DNA of 64,000 nt from contig CBFHNF010000009.1 in NCBI GenBank assembly GCA_965657135.1, positions 1 through 64,000 of the forward strand, read 5' to 3'. This document shows, one piece after another, positions 17,813 to 26,141 of this stretch. Both the position numbers and the translations under genes were made by a program. This stretch comes from HIMB11 sp965657135 (GTDB lineage: Bacteria > Pseudomonadota > Alphaproteobacteria > Rhodobacterales > Rhodobacteraceae). The notes below the pieces were generated by a model. That model had not been told where the DNA came from. It was given only the letters and a program-made list of their open reading frames with translations, and made no database searches. Each line of letters opens with the position of its first letter. Position 1 is the first letter of the stretch.

Positions 17813-18988
17813 ATGCCGATCGCACCAAGTGACCCAACAATCCAAGTCAATGATATGACAATGAACCCCTATCCAGTGTACCGAAGATTACGGGCCGAAG
17901 CACCCGTTATGTTTGCACCTGCGCTGAATCGTACATTGATCACTAAGGCAACCGATACGCGTGCGATTAAGGATAATCCGTTACTGTTCAGTTCGAATGA
18001 TCCCACAACCCCCATGGAGCGCGCGTTCGAAGCGCACACCTTAATGCGCAAAGATGGGTCTGTTCACCTACGAGAGCGGAACGCTATGATGCCTACATTC
18101 GCACCAAAGCATATCAAAAACCATTGGCTGCCGATGTATGAAAAACTTGCTGACACGTATTTGGATCGCCTGCCCAAGGGTGAAGTTATTGATTTGTTTT
18201 CAACACTCGCGGGACCAATAGCAGCTAAATTTTTGGGGCAAATGATGGGCATTCCAAATGCTACCGATGTTGAGTTGCAGCGATGGTCACAGGCATTGAT
18301 CGATGGGGCCGGTAACTTTGGATATTTTGACGAACCCTTTGCGCGCGCAGAGCTGGCAAACCAAGAAGTGAATGCATGCATTCGCGCAAACGAAGAGCGC
18401 CTGCGTGCAGATCCGGATCCCTCGGCGCTCTCGGTGATGATCAATGCAGATGACCCGATTGAATACTCCCAGATCGTCGCAAATATCAAAATTGCGATTG
18501 GGGGCGGCATAAACGAACCGCGTGATGCGCTTTTGACAATTTTATATGGCTTACTGACCAATCCCGACCAATTAGATTTCGTTAGACAGAGTGCCAATTG
18601 GGAGCTTGCCTTTCAAGAGGGTGTAAGATGGGTCGCCCCAATTCAGGTGAGTGGACGCGTTGCAACACAGGACACAATGATTAGGGGAATCGACATTCCC
18701 AAAGGAACCATTGTCATGGTCTGTCAGGCATCCGCAAACCATGATGAAGACGTGTTTCAAGATGGACATTTGTTCAACGTGTTTCGGAAATCTGGATCCC
18801 ATCAAAGTTTTGGAAGTGGTCCACACCACTGTATGGGGATGCATATCGCGCGGCTTGCGGTTGCCGGCATACTATTACCAAAACTGTTTGAAAGATTCCC
18901 TAATATGCAATTGGAAAACCCTCAGGACGTCCGCTGGCGTGGTTTTGGATTTCGGGGTCCAATCAATTTACCTATCAGGTTACATTGA
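17813..18988 (+). CDS. Cytochrome P450
   Basis: A 391-residue soluble bacterial P450. The start is ATG 17813, preceded by AGGA at 8 bases; the ATG at 17783 lacks a ribosome site. The haem loop FGSGPHHCMG gives the cysteine thiolate C340, and the ExxR motif is EGVR (269-272). The I-helix reads GGGINEPRD (230-238), so the usual AGxxT threonine of the acid-alcohol pair is missing. It needs a ferredoxin/reductase from elsewhere. It lies between the M19 unit and a TRAP transporter and shares a promoter motif with the TRAP and second Rieske genes. Substrate is unknown. Confidence 0.93.
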   Translation: MPIAPSDPTIQVNDMTMNPYPVYRRLRAEAPVMFAPALNRTLITKATDTRAIKDNPLLFSSNDPTTPMERAFEAHTLMRKDGSVHLRERNAMMPTFAPKHIKNHWLPMYEKLADTYLDRLPKGEVIDLFSTLAGPIAAKFLGQMMGIPNATDVELQRWSQALIDGAGNFGYFDEPFARAELANQEVNACIRANEERLRADPDPSALSVMINADDPIEYSQIVANIKIAIGGGINEPRDALLTILYGLLTNPDQLDFVRQSANWELAFQEGVRWVAPIQVSGRVATQDTMIRGIDIPKGTIVMVCQASANHDEDVFQDGHLFNVFRKSGSHQSFGSGPHHCMGMHIARLAVAGILLPKLFERFPNMQLENPQDVRWRGFGFRGPINLPIRLH

Positions 18989-19027
18989 GAAAATTTTGTG
19001 GACAGAAAAAATAGTGACAAAGATATT

Positions 19028-19040
19028 GTTATGTTCCATA
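19028..19040 (+). promoter_or_regulatory. Shared 13-bp motif upstream of the TRAP genes (copy 2)
   Basis: GTTATGTTCCATA, containing the dyad TATG-TTC-CATA, lies about 78 bp before the dctP start. It differs by one base from the copy upstream of the second Rieske gene and by two from the P450 copy. A binding site for a common regulator is inferred. Confidence 0.45.
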
Positions 19041-19117
19041 TTTATTTTTGATGCGACTGTTTTCTACAGTGAGATTAGGTGGAAATTGGCCGCGGAATAT
19101 GTTTGGGAGGAAACAAA

Positions 19118-20149
19118 ATGTACACACGTAAGAACTTTTTAGGACTGATGAGCGGCGCAGCCTTTGCGGTTGTGGCCGCAGGGGCCGCAGTTGCACAAGA
19201 TGTCACTTTGAAGATGGAGCACTTTCTGCCGGCAGGCGCAAACGTGCCTGTCGAAATCTTGGACGTTTGGGCAAACAATCTTGAGCGTAATTCGAATGGT
19301 CGCATCAAAATTGAACGCTACGCGACAATGTCATTGGGCGGCACACCACCCGAGTTGATCGACCATGTACAAGATGGCATCGTTGACATCGGCTGGGTCG
19401 TTGTTGGTTACACACCAGGTCGTTATCCAACGACAGAAGTCTTTGAATTGCCATTCATGGTCGAAGATGCAGATGCTGCTTCGTATGCATTTTGGAAAAT
19501 GCACGAGCGTCACATGAAAGACGGTGAAACCAAAGATTTGAAAATGCTAGGCACCTGGGTACATGGCCCGGGCATGTTCCACACAGCAGATCCAGTTGAA
19601 ACACCAGCTGATTTGGATGGTATGAAAATCCGTGGTGGATCTCGACTGGTGAATGATCTTTTGACACGCGTAGGTGCAACACCTGTTGGCATGCCAGTTC
19701 CAGCAGTTGCAGAAGCACTTTCAAAAGGTGTGATCGACGGAACAACTATTCCATGGGAAGTTTCAGCATCGCTTAAGGTTCCAGAGCTGGTGGAAAACCA
19801 CACACAGTTCGAAGGTCCCGCACTTTATACTTTGACATTCTTCCTTGCGATGAACAAAGCCAAGTTTGACAGTCTACCTGCAGATATTCAAAAGATGATT
19901 GATGATCATTCTGGGTTGATGTTCTCGATCTATGCTGGTGCAACACAACAAGACGCCGATTGGCAGGCGCGCGCTGTGGCCGAGGAATTGGGCAATAACA
20001 TCATCACAGTCACGGATACATCCGAATGGCGTGAACTGGTGAACCCAATTTATGACACATGGATTGCGGACATGAATGCACAGGGCAAAGACGGTCAAGC
20101 GTTGATCGACGAAGCGCGTGCTTTGATGGCTGAATATTCGGCAAACTAA
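19118..20149 (+). CDS. TRAP transporter substrate-binding protein (DctP family)
   Basis: A 343-residue periplasmic protein. ATG 19118 follows GGGAGG at 7 bases; an in-frame GTG at 19079 is rejected. The signal peptide runs from MYTRKNFLGL to AAVAQ (cleavage around residue 27). TRAP features are KMEHFLPAGANVPVEILDVWANNLERNSNGRIKIE and a helix GLxxADxxGM-like segment (PADLDGMKIRGG) with the carboxylate-binding Arg nearby. It delivers an organic acid to the DctQM membrane pair. Ligand unknown, but neighbours (P450, FadJ-like, Rieske) point to a compound that is oxidised and degraded as a CoA thioester. Confidence 0.94.
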   Translation: MYTRKNFLGLMSGAAFAVVAAGAAVAQDVTLKMEHFLPAGANVPVEILDVWANNLERNSNGRIKIERYATMSLGGTPPELIDHVQDGIVDIGWVVVGYTPGRYPTTEVFELPFMVEDADAASYAFWKMHERHMKDGETKDLKMLGTWVHGPGMFHTADPVETPADLDGMKIRGGSRLVNDLLTRVGATPVGMPVPAVAEALSKGVIDGTTIPWEVSASLKVPELVENHTQFEGPALYTLTFFLAMNKAKFDSLPADIQKMIDDHSGLMFSIYAGATQQDADWQARAVAEELGNNIITVTDTSEWRELVNPIYDTWIADMNAQGKDGQALIDEARALMAEYSAN

Positions 20150-20163
20150 TCCTAAACTAAATC

Positions 20164-20195
20164 TGCGGGCTGCCAATTTGAATTGGTGGCCCGCA
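20164..20195 (+). promoter_or_regulatory. Intercistronic hairpin between dctP and dctQ
   Basis: A long stem pairs TGCGGGC (20164-20170) with GCCCGCA (20189-20195), continues inside with CCAAT/ATTGG after a TG/TG internal loop, and closes on a TTGA tetraloop. It lies just after the dctP stop. No long T run follows at once, so it fits an mRNA 3'-end protector or partial terminator that keeps binding protein in excess. Confidence 0.8.
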
Positions 20196-20218
20196 TGCTT
20201 TGTTAGACCCCGGGGGCG

Positions 20219-20734
20219 ATGTTGCACGGCTTTTTCTTATCTCTTTCAAAACTGATGGCGGTGCTTGGGGGTATCGTTCTTTCGATACTGATTCTGTTGA
20301 TCTGTGTATCAATCATTGGGCGCACGATCGGAATTGGGCCGATCAACGGGGATTATGAACTGGTCGAGGCAGGCATTGCGTTTTCAATTTTTGCTTTTTT
20401 GCCTCTTACTCAAATTACGGCGGGCCACGCAACAGTGGATATTTTTACGAATTCGCTACCACCAAAAATTCAACGATTGTTATTGGCTGTGATCGAAATT
20501 TTCTTTGCAGCAATGCTCGTGATGGTGGCGTGGCAGTTACGAGAAGGCATGTTTGATAAACTAGAGCGTGGTCAAACAACGTTTTTATTACAATTCCCTG
20601 TTTGGTGGGCTTATGCACTAAGCGTTTTTGGTGCATTCGCAGCAGCCATTGTGGGGACCTACACCGCATTTGCACGTGTTTACGAAGCATTCACAGGCAT
20701 TCAAATTCTTGAATCCGAGGGGGCAGAACATTGA
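20219..20734 (+). CDS. TRAP transporter small permease (DctQ)
   Basis: A 171-residue inner-membrane protein with four hydrophobic segments, including GGIVLSILILLICVSIIGRT and FPVWWAYALSVFGAFAAAIVGTY. This is the DctQ layout. It partners the DctM subunit. Its stop overlaps the TTG start of dctM (TTGA). It lies behind the dctP gene and hairpin in one operon. Confidence 0.92.
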   Translation: MLHGFFLSLSKLMAVLGGIVLSILILLICVSIIGRTIGIGPINGDYELVEAGIAFSIFAFLPLTQITAGHATVDIFTNSLPPKIQRLLLAVIEIFFAAMLVMVAWQLREGMFDKLERGQTTFLLQFPVWWAYALSVFGAFAAAIVGTYTAFARVYEAFTGIQILESEGAEH

Positions 20735-22233
20735 GCAACCTTGAAATCGGTCTGTATTCTTTTCCAATCTTATTGCTCTTGATATTCCTGCGCGTTCCTA
20801 TTGGGCTTGCAATGTTCTCTACTGGCTTTGTCGGCCTTTCAATTGTTACTGGTGCATCAGATATTCCACTTGCGAAGATGAAATCAGAGGCATTTACCAC
20901 CTTTTCGAGTTATTCACTGTCGATTGTGCCGATGTTTTTGTTAATGGGTCACTTTGCGACCCTTGGCGGGATGAGTCAGGCGCTATTCAAAGCTGCCGAA
21001 GGTTGGTTAGGACATCGTAAAGGTGGTGTTGCAATGGCGGCTGTTGGCGCATGCGCAGGTTTTGGCGCCATATGCGGATCATCGCTCGCAACCGCCGCCA
21101 CGATGAGCCGCGTCGCATTACCAGAAATGAAGCGTTACGGTTATGCTGGTGGGTTTTCAACCGCGACGCTCGCCGCTGGTGGAACCCTCGGCATTCTGAT
21201 TCCGCCCTCTGTCGTTCTGGTTATCTATGCGATCTTAACCGAACAAAATATCGCCAAGCTATTTTTGGCGGCGTTTGTTCCGGGCATTTTGGCCGCCATA
21301 GGTTATGTGATTGTCATATCGATTTACGTTCGGCTATATCCAGATTCTGCAGGCGTTCGTGAGCGCGTTCCTTATCTACAGCGCTTCAAAGACCTTACCG
21401 CCGTTTGGCCTGTGCTAATTGTCTTTGTTGCGGTTGTCGGCGGTATCTACGGAGGCATTTTCACACCGACTGAAGGGGCCGCAGTAGGCGCATTAGGAAC
21501 GGGTTTAATCGCCTACTTCAATGGGGGACTGACACGTACCACCTTAGTCGAAAGCTTTACCGTCACCGCCCGGTCAACCGCAATGATATTTTTAATCGTG
21601 CTGGGTGCGGGATTTTACAATGGATTTTTAGCGCTCACTCAAGTCCCACAAGAAATCGCAGAATGGGTTGTGGGCACCGGGTTTAATCCCTGGATGGTGC
21701 TTGTTCTGATTTTGGTTTTCTATTTGTTACTGGGCTGTTTGATGGACAGCTTGTCAATGATTTTGCTGACCATCCCAATCTTTTTCCCTGTGATTACAGC
21801 GCTTGATTTCAACTTTACCTCATTAGCTGAGTTACAAGCGATGAAGGCAATGGCGGTAATAAATAGTGGCTCAATCCCCGACGCCGTCACGGGGGACATG
21901 TTGGCAAACATCAAAACTGCAATTGCAAATGGCGCAGAACTGACGCGCGAGCAAATGCGCGCGCTTGATATCCGAATGAGCAAGGGCATGGCACGCCGAA
22001 TTGAGTCGGAGCAAGTTGCAATCTGGTTCGGTATTCTAGTCTTGATCGTTGTTGAGGTTGGTTTGATCACGCCGCCTGTGGGGATGAACCTATTCATTAT
22101 CAACGCGATGGATCGGAAAACGCCGATGATTGAAACATATAAAGCTGTAATCTTATTCGTTGCATCGGATTTGCTGCGAGTCGCGCTTTTGGTTGCATTC
22201 CCCGCGATTACACTGTTCTTGGTTCAATGGTGA
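20731..22233 (+). CDS. TRAP transporter large permease (DctM) with an insertion
   Basis: A 500-residue sodium-dependent transport subunit starting at TTG 20731, coupled to dctQ. It has the typical DctM features FLRVPIGLAMFSTGF, GAICGSSLATAATM, LIPPSVVLVIYAI, FTPTEGAAVG and GLITPPVGMNLFIIN. Typical DctM proteins have about 430 residues. The surplus here lies at about residues 360-428 (hydrophilic, charged: TREQMRALDIRMSKGMARRIESE), inserted just before the last conserved block IWFGILVLIVVEVG. The insertion is in frame and gives no sign of decay. Confidence 0.93.
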   Translation: MSNLEIGLYSFPILLLLIFLRVPIGLAMFSTGFVGLSIVTGASDIPLAKMKSEAFTTFSSYSLSIVPMFLLMGHFATLGGMSQALFKAAEGWLGHRKGGVAMAAVGACAGFGAICGSSLATAATMSRVALPEMKRYGYAGGFSTATLAAGGTLGILIPPSVVLVIYAILTEQNIAKLFLAAFVPGILAAIGYVIVISIYVRLYPDSAGVRERVPYLQRFKDLTAVWPVLIVFVAVVGGIYGGIFTPTEGAAVGALGTGLIAYFNGGLTRTTLVESFTVTARSTAMIFLIVLGAGFYNGFLALTQVPQEIAEWVVGTGFNPWMVLVLILVFYLLLGCLMDSLSMILLTIPIFFPVITALDFNFTSLAELQAMKAMAVINSGSIPDAVTGDMLANIKTAIANGAELTREQMRALDIRMSKGMARRIESEQVAIWFGILVLIVVEVGLITPPVGMNLFIINAMDRKTPMIETYKAVILFVASDLLRVALLVAFPAITLFLVQW

Positions 22234-22390
22234 CCAAAAAATCTATGCATTATTTTGCCTAAATTACGCCTCAAAACTATGTTTTTGGCAAAATTTTTCC
22301 AAATGATCGAAAAGTCGAGTCTAGCATCAAACAAAAATCATCAACCAATGATGAATACTGCACATAGATGCGATGCTAGGGAGTAACAAA

Positions 22391-22813
22391 ATGAACAGCA
22401 ATGCTGCTGTATATTTTGTAGATCGTCATATCGACGAAGGACGTGCCGACAAGGATGCCTTTGTTGAAGCTGACGCGCTTGAGACATTGATCGCAGATTA
22501 TGATCGGGTCGTTGTCGCAGCCTCGGGCGGCATTGTTGAAAATCTAGAAACCTATCAAATGTTGCAAGCCAATTTCCATTGCATTTGGTTAACCGCCTCA
22601 CCCGACGATCATATGAAACGGGTGTTGGCACAAGGCGATACACGACCTGTAATCGGACAAAGACAAGTGATGCAAAAATTGCGTGGTCTGTTGGCCAGCC
22701 GAGAAAAATTATATGCAATGTCTGATTACAAATTGGAAACATCGCAAAAGCCGCTAGAAAAAACTGCCGCTCAACTGATTAAATTAATCCAATCTGAAAA
22801 CCTACTTGGATAA
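22391..22813 (+). CDS. Stand-alone shikimate-kinase-like domain of BoxR/BzdR type
   Basis: A 140-residue protein (ATG 22391 after CTAGGGAG; an upstream ATG at 22373 adds 6 residues). It resembles the C-terminal shikimate-kinase-like part of the benzoyl-CoA-responsive regulators BoxR/BzdR: VVVAASGGIVENLETYQML (41-59), then CIWLTASPDDHMKRVLAQGDTRPV and LRGLLASREKLYAMSDYKLET. The N-terminal helix-turn-helix and the P-loop are both missing. It therefore cannot bind DNA by itself as BoxR does and is probably not a kinase. It lies between the TRAP genes and the FadJ-like gene, 17 bp before the latter. A role as acyl-CoA sensor or a remnant of a regulator are both possible. Confidence 0.7.
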   Translation: MNSNAAVYFVDRHIDEGRADKDAFVEADALETLIADYDRVVVAASGGIVENLETYQMLQANFHCIWLTASPDDHMKRVLAQGDTRPVIGQRQVMQKLRGLLASREKLYAMSDYKLETSQKPLEKTAAQLIKLIQSENLLG

Positions 22814-22830
22814 GGACGAAAGGAAAAGAC

Positions 22831-24906
22831 ATGACCCTAAATTTCAATCACGATGGTCGTACGGGGTATGTTGAACTGAATAATCCCCCAGTAAACGCAA
22901 TTAATGCATCCATGCGTCACGAATTATTGCGAACAGTCCGAGATGCGGAAAAATTAAACCTGGAACGTGTCATTGTATCGGGATTAGGGCGTGCATTTGC
23001 AGCCGGAGCAGATGCAAAAGAATTCGATAGTGATCCAATTGAACCGCATTTGCCCGATGTGTTGGATGCAATTGATCAAAGCTTTGTTCCATGGATTGCC
23101 GCGATAAATGGCGTTGCATTAGGCGGTGGCGCAGAGATCGCATTGGCCTGTCGTATGCGCATTATGCACCCCGAGGCACAAATCGGTTTCCCCGAAGTCA
23201 GTCTGGGCGTGATCCCCGGTGCCGGTGGTACTCAACGGTTGCCGAGATTGGTGAATTTGGACATGGCATTAGAAATGATTTGTTTTGGAAAGCCAATCAA
23301 TGCAGACAAAGCCTATGCAATTGGGCTGGTGCAAGATATTGATCACGATGTGGTCGAGGCCGCGTTTATGGTAAACACAGAAGACTTGCTGTGTCGTGTT
23401 CCCACTTGGGAACTGCCTTTTCCTGCATGGGATCTGCAATTAGAAAATACGATCAGTGCGAAAATTGAATCCCGGATGAAGGGACAGAATGCACCAATGC
23501 GAGCACTTGAGATTGCTAAATTGGGTTCGGATCTTCCTTTCGATCTTGCGATGGAGCGGGAACGGAATGAATTTCTAACGCTTCGAACGCAGCCGCAAGC
23601 ATACGCCTTACGCCATATGTTCTTTGCCGAGCGTGCTGCAAAATTACCAAATGATATAGGAAATCAACCTGCAGAAGTCGAAAATATTTGCGTTGTAGGT
23701 GGCGGGACAATGGGTGCTGGGATCGCCTATGCTTGTATTTCCGCAGGTTACCAAGTGATCTTATTAGAAGAGGACGAAGATGGCATCGAAAGAGCGCGTC
23801 TTAACGTCAGTAAGCTGATCCAAGAGGGCGTAAATCGCGGAATACTTGATCAGGGACGTGTGGATGTGCTTGAAACGAAAATTTCTTACTCGCACGATTA
23901 TGCGTCTGCATCAAACTCTGATTTGGTGATCGAAGCCGCGTTTGAAAATATGGACGTAAAGAAGAGTATTTTCTCCAAGCTAGATCAGCATGTGCCAGAA
24001 CACAGCATTCTTGCCACCAATACATCATACTTAGACGTCAACGAAATTGCAGGCAGTACGCGAAATCCTGGTCGCATCGTTGGCCTACACTTTTTCGCAC
24101 CGGCCCATATCATGAAGTTATTGGAAATTGTCAGAGGCACCGAAACGAACGATCGTGCATTATCTACCGCATACACAATCGCCAAAAAATTGCGCAAGGT
24201 TCCTGTTCTTGCCGGCGTTTGCGATGGGTTTATCGGCAACAGAATTCTTGCCCGATATCGTGAAGCAGCTGACACAATCCTGATGGACGCGTCCACCCCA
24301 TGGGAGGTTGACAGCGCCATGGTTGATTTTGGATACGCCATGGGACCCTACGAGGCCCAAGATTTGTCGGGGCTGGATATCGCCCATGCCAATCGACGTA
24401 GGCAGGACGATACAAGGGACCCAAGGCGTAGATACATTCCAATCAGTGACAGGATGGTTGATGAAGGTCGGCTAGGTAAAAAGGTGGGTGTGGGATGGTA
24501 TCGATACCCAGGTGGTAAGGGTCGCGTTGATGACCCCCTGATCGAAGATTTGATCCGCGAAGAAGCACATTTTGCCAAGGTTACTCGGACGGAAATCACT
24601 GAACTACAAATCCAAGAGCAGTTGGTTTTGGCAATGATCAACGAAGCTGCAGATATTCTTGGTGAAGGGATCGCACGGTCAGCCGCAGAAATTGATTTAG
24701 TTAGCGTGCTTGGTTATGGCTTTCCGCGGTGGCGAGGTGGTTTGATGCACTATGCCGATGAGCTTGGAGTTCCGCATATTGTTGAGAAACTATCAAGGTT
24801 TGCACAAAATGATCCAATCGCATGGCAAATTTCGGATGTCCTGCATCATTGCAACAATATGGGAATTCCGCTGTCTGAATATAACCTAGAGCGTGTTGAC
24901 AGTTAA
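22831..24906 (+). CDS. Bifunctional enoyl-CoA hydratase/3-hydroxyacyl-CoA dehydrogenase (FadB/FadJ type)
   Basis: A 691-residue fusion. Residues 1-190 form a crotonase domain with the oxyanion loop GRAFAAGADAKEF and both glutamates (GGGAEIAL, FPEVSLGVIPGAGG). From about residue 286 a 3-hydroxyacyl-CoA dehydrogenase begins with the NAD loop VGGGTMGAGIA, followed by NTSYLDVNEIA, GLHFFAPAHIMKLLEIV and two C-terminal helical domains. It hydrates an enoyl-CoA and oxidises the 3-hydroxyacyl-CoA. No thiolase or acyl-CoA ligase gene is near, so it may serve a dedicated acid from the TRAP transporter rather than general fat breakdown (inference). GGACGAAAGGA precedes the start. The stop region overlaps the convergent Rieske gene by 21 bp. 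Confidence 0.92.
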   Translation: MTLNFNHDGRTGYVELNNPPVNAINASMRHELLRTVRDAEKLNLERVIVSGLGRAFAAGADAKEFDSDPIEPHLPDVLDAIDQSFVPWIAAINGVALGGGAEIALACRMRIMHPEAQIGFPEVSLGVIPGAGGTQRLPRLVNLDMALEMICFGKPINADKAYAIGLVQDIDHDVVEAAFMVNTEDLLCRVPTWELPFPAWDLQLENTISAKIESRMKGQNAPMRALEIAKLGSDLPFDLAMERERNEFLTLRTQPQAYALRHMFFAERAAKLPNDIGNQPAEVENICVVGGGTMGAGIAYACISAGYQVILLEEDEDGIERARLNVSKLIQEGVNRGILDQGRVDVLETKISYSHDYASASNSDLVIEAAFENMDVKKSIFSKLDQHVPEHSILATNTSYLDVNEIAGSTRNPGRIVGLHFFAPAHIMKLLEIVRGTETNDRALSTAYTIAKKLRKVPVLAGVCDGFIGNRILARYREAADTILMDASTPWEVDSAMVDFGYAMGPYEAQDLSGLDIAHANRRRQDDTRDPRRRYIPISDRMVDEGRLGKKVGVGWYRYPGGKGRVDDPLIEDLIREEAHFAKVTRTEITELQIQEQLVLAMINEAADILGEGIARSAAEIDLVSVLGYGFPRWRGGLMHYADELGVPHIVEKLSRFAQNDPIAWQISDVLHHCNNMGIPLSEYNLERVDS

Positions 24907-26046
24907 TTTGCCGTCTAATGCATCGTTAATTGCGGTCTGACCAAAATGTAGACCGCATTCATACATGCCAAACAAAAATTCCTGATTGGCGTTTGTGTTC
25001 AATCCTTTTTGAATACCTTCGCCGATTATGAAATCTTCATCAAATACGATCCGAATAAGATCATAGTTTTTGTTCCAATATCGCTGTGCTTTTTCAGATT
25101 GAGGTGCCTCGGGTATCAACATCATACACTGAAATTTGCATGTGCCTTCACCAGTGGGGATAATCGTGTGGACATAGACGTGATCTGTCATCACCTGAAC
25201 AAAGTTTGCAGGGAATAAATAATTCTGCGTCATATAGTGTGGTCGATACTCCCATTCTTCCTCAGGGATGTCGTGCAGTTCCTCAATCGAGGGCAAGGGA
25301 ACTGCGTGCCGAACGTGCGGATAGAAATTCATATGAACGCTTTGATTGTCCAGATAACTTGAACACGCCGTATCGCGATGTGCAGAGCAGAAATGATAGC
25401 TTTCTTGAAAACCTTCAAGCGCTAAGCGCCAGCTCATGTTACGATCCAGTGACCATTTTTTGAAAACAACATGATTGCCAAGATCCAGCCCAATCAACTG
25501 TTCTCGCATCGGGGCGGTCCAAGCATCAAAATCGATCTGTTGGTCCGTCTTGGACGGGACCACCCAAATCATACCAAATTCTTCGAACACAGGAAGTTCG
25601 ACTAGACCCAACTTAGATTTATCAAGATCCCCAAAACCAAACGGCTGCGGCATGCCACGCAGGTTACCGTTGAGGTCAAAAGTCCAACTATGATATGGGC
25701 ATGAAAATGTTCGCGCCTTGCCACAGGGCTTATCTTCTACGCGGGCCCCTCTGTGACGACAGACATTTAAAAACGCCTTGACCTGACCATCATTATTGCG
25801 CGTGACCAAAATAGGTGCTTGCAAATCATTATAGGTAAAAAAGCTTCCTGCTTCGGGCAAATCACTTGAATGTGCAATGATGATCGGAAAGTTTTTAAAC
25901 AAAACGTTCATTTCAGCACTTAATTGATCAGGTTTATTATATTTGGCGACTGGATTATACATAATATCGTCCAGCATATGGGTCGTGCCATTTGCTTTAT
26001 GATCAAGCGTTTCTTTGATGATTTGGCGTTCTTCTTCGCTAATCAC
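24886..26046 (-). CDS. Rieske [2Fe-2S] oxygenase large subunit (second paralogue)
   Basis: A 386-residue Rieske oxygenase alpha subunit. Cluster ligands are C96-R-H98 and C116-P-Y-H119, and iron histidines H218 and H223 (ESYHFCSAH). Residue numbering of the Rieske centre is the same as in the oxygenase at 5106-6254, so the two are paralogues, though sequences differ clearly outside the motifs. The start is GTG 26046, placed 5-7 bases after GAGGTCG. No reductase gene is adjacent. It is convergent with the FadJ-like gene and carries the shared TATGnnnCATA-type motif upstream. Confidence 0.92.
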   Translation of the reverse strand: MISEEERQIIKETLDHKANGTTHMLDDIMYNPVAKYNKPDQLSAEMNVLFKNFPIIIAHSSDLPEAGSFFTYNDLQAPILVTRNNDGQVKAFLNVCRHRGARVEDKPCGKARTFSCPYHSWTFDLNGNLRGMPQPFGFGDLDKSKLGLVELPVFEEFGMIWVVPSKTDQQIDFDAWTAPMREQLIGLDLGNHVVFKKWSLDRNMSWRLALEGFQESYHFCSAHRDTACSSYLDNQSVHMNFYPHVRHAVPLPSIEELHDIPEEEWEYRPHYMTQNYLFPANFVQVMTDHVYVHTIIPTGEGTCKFQCMMLIPEAPQSEKAQRYWNKNYDLIRIVFDEDFIIGEGIQKGLNTNANQEFLFGMYECGLHFGQTAINDALDGKLTVNTL

Positions 26047-26082
26047 AATTCGACCTCATTTGATACTTTTTATGTATGCTAT

Positions 26083-26095
26083 TATGAAACATAAC
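26083..26095 (-). promoter_or_regulatory. Shared 13-bp motif upstream of the second Rieske gene (copy 3)
   Basis: On the minus strand GTTATGTTTCATA (dyad TATG-AAA-CATA on the plus strand) lies 37 bp before the GTG start. It matches the motif upstream of dctP with one mismatch and that of the P450 with one. A nearby TATGTATG (26071-26078) also has a counterpart in the P450 promoter. Confidence 0.45.
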
Positions 26096-26141
26096 GAAAT
26101 ACAACAAACCCACATGCTGACAGCATGATTGGGAATTGAAA

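Noticed and set aside
22284..22303. TTTGG/CCAAA inverted repeat after the TRAP genes as terminator
   Set aside because: Only five pairs with a long AT loop; too weak to call.
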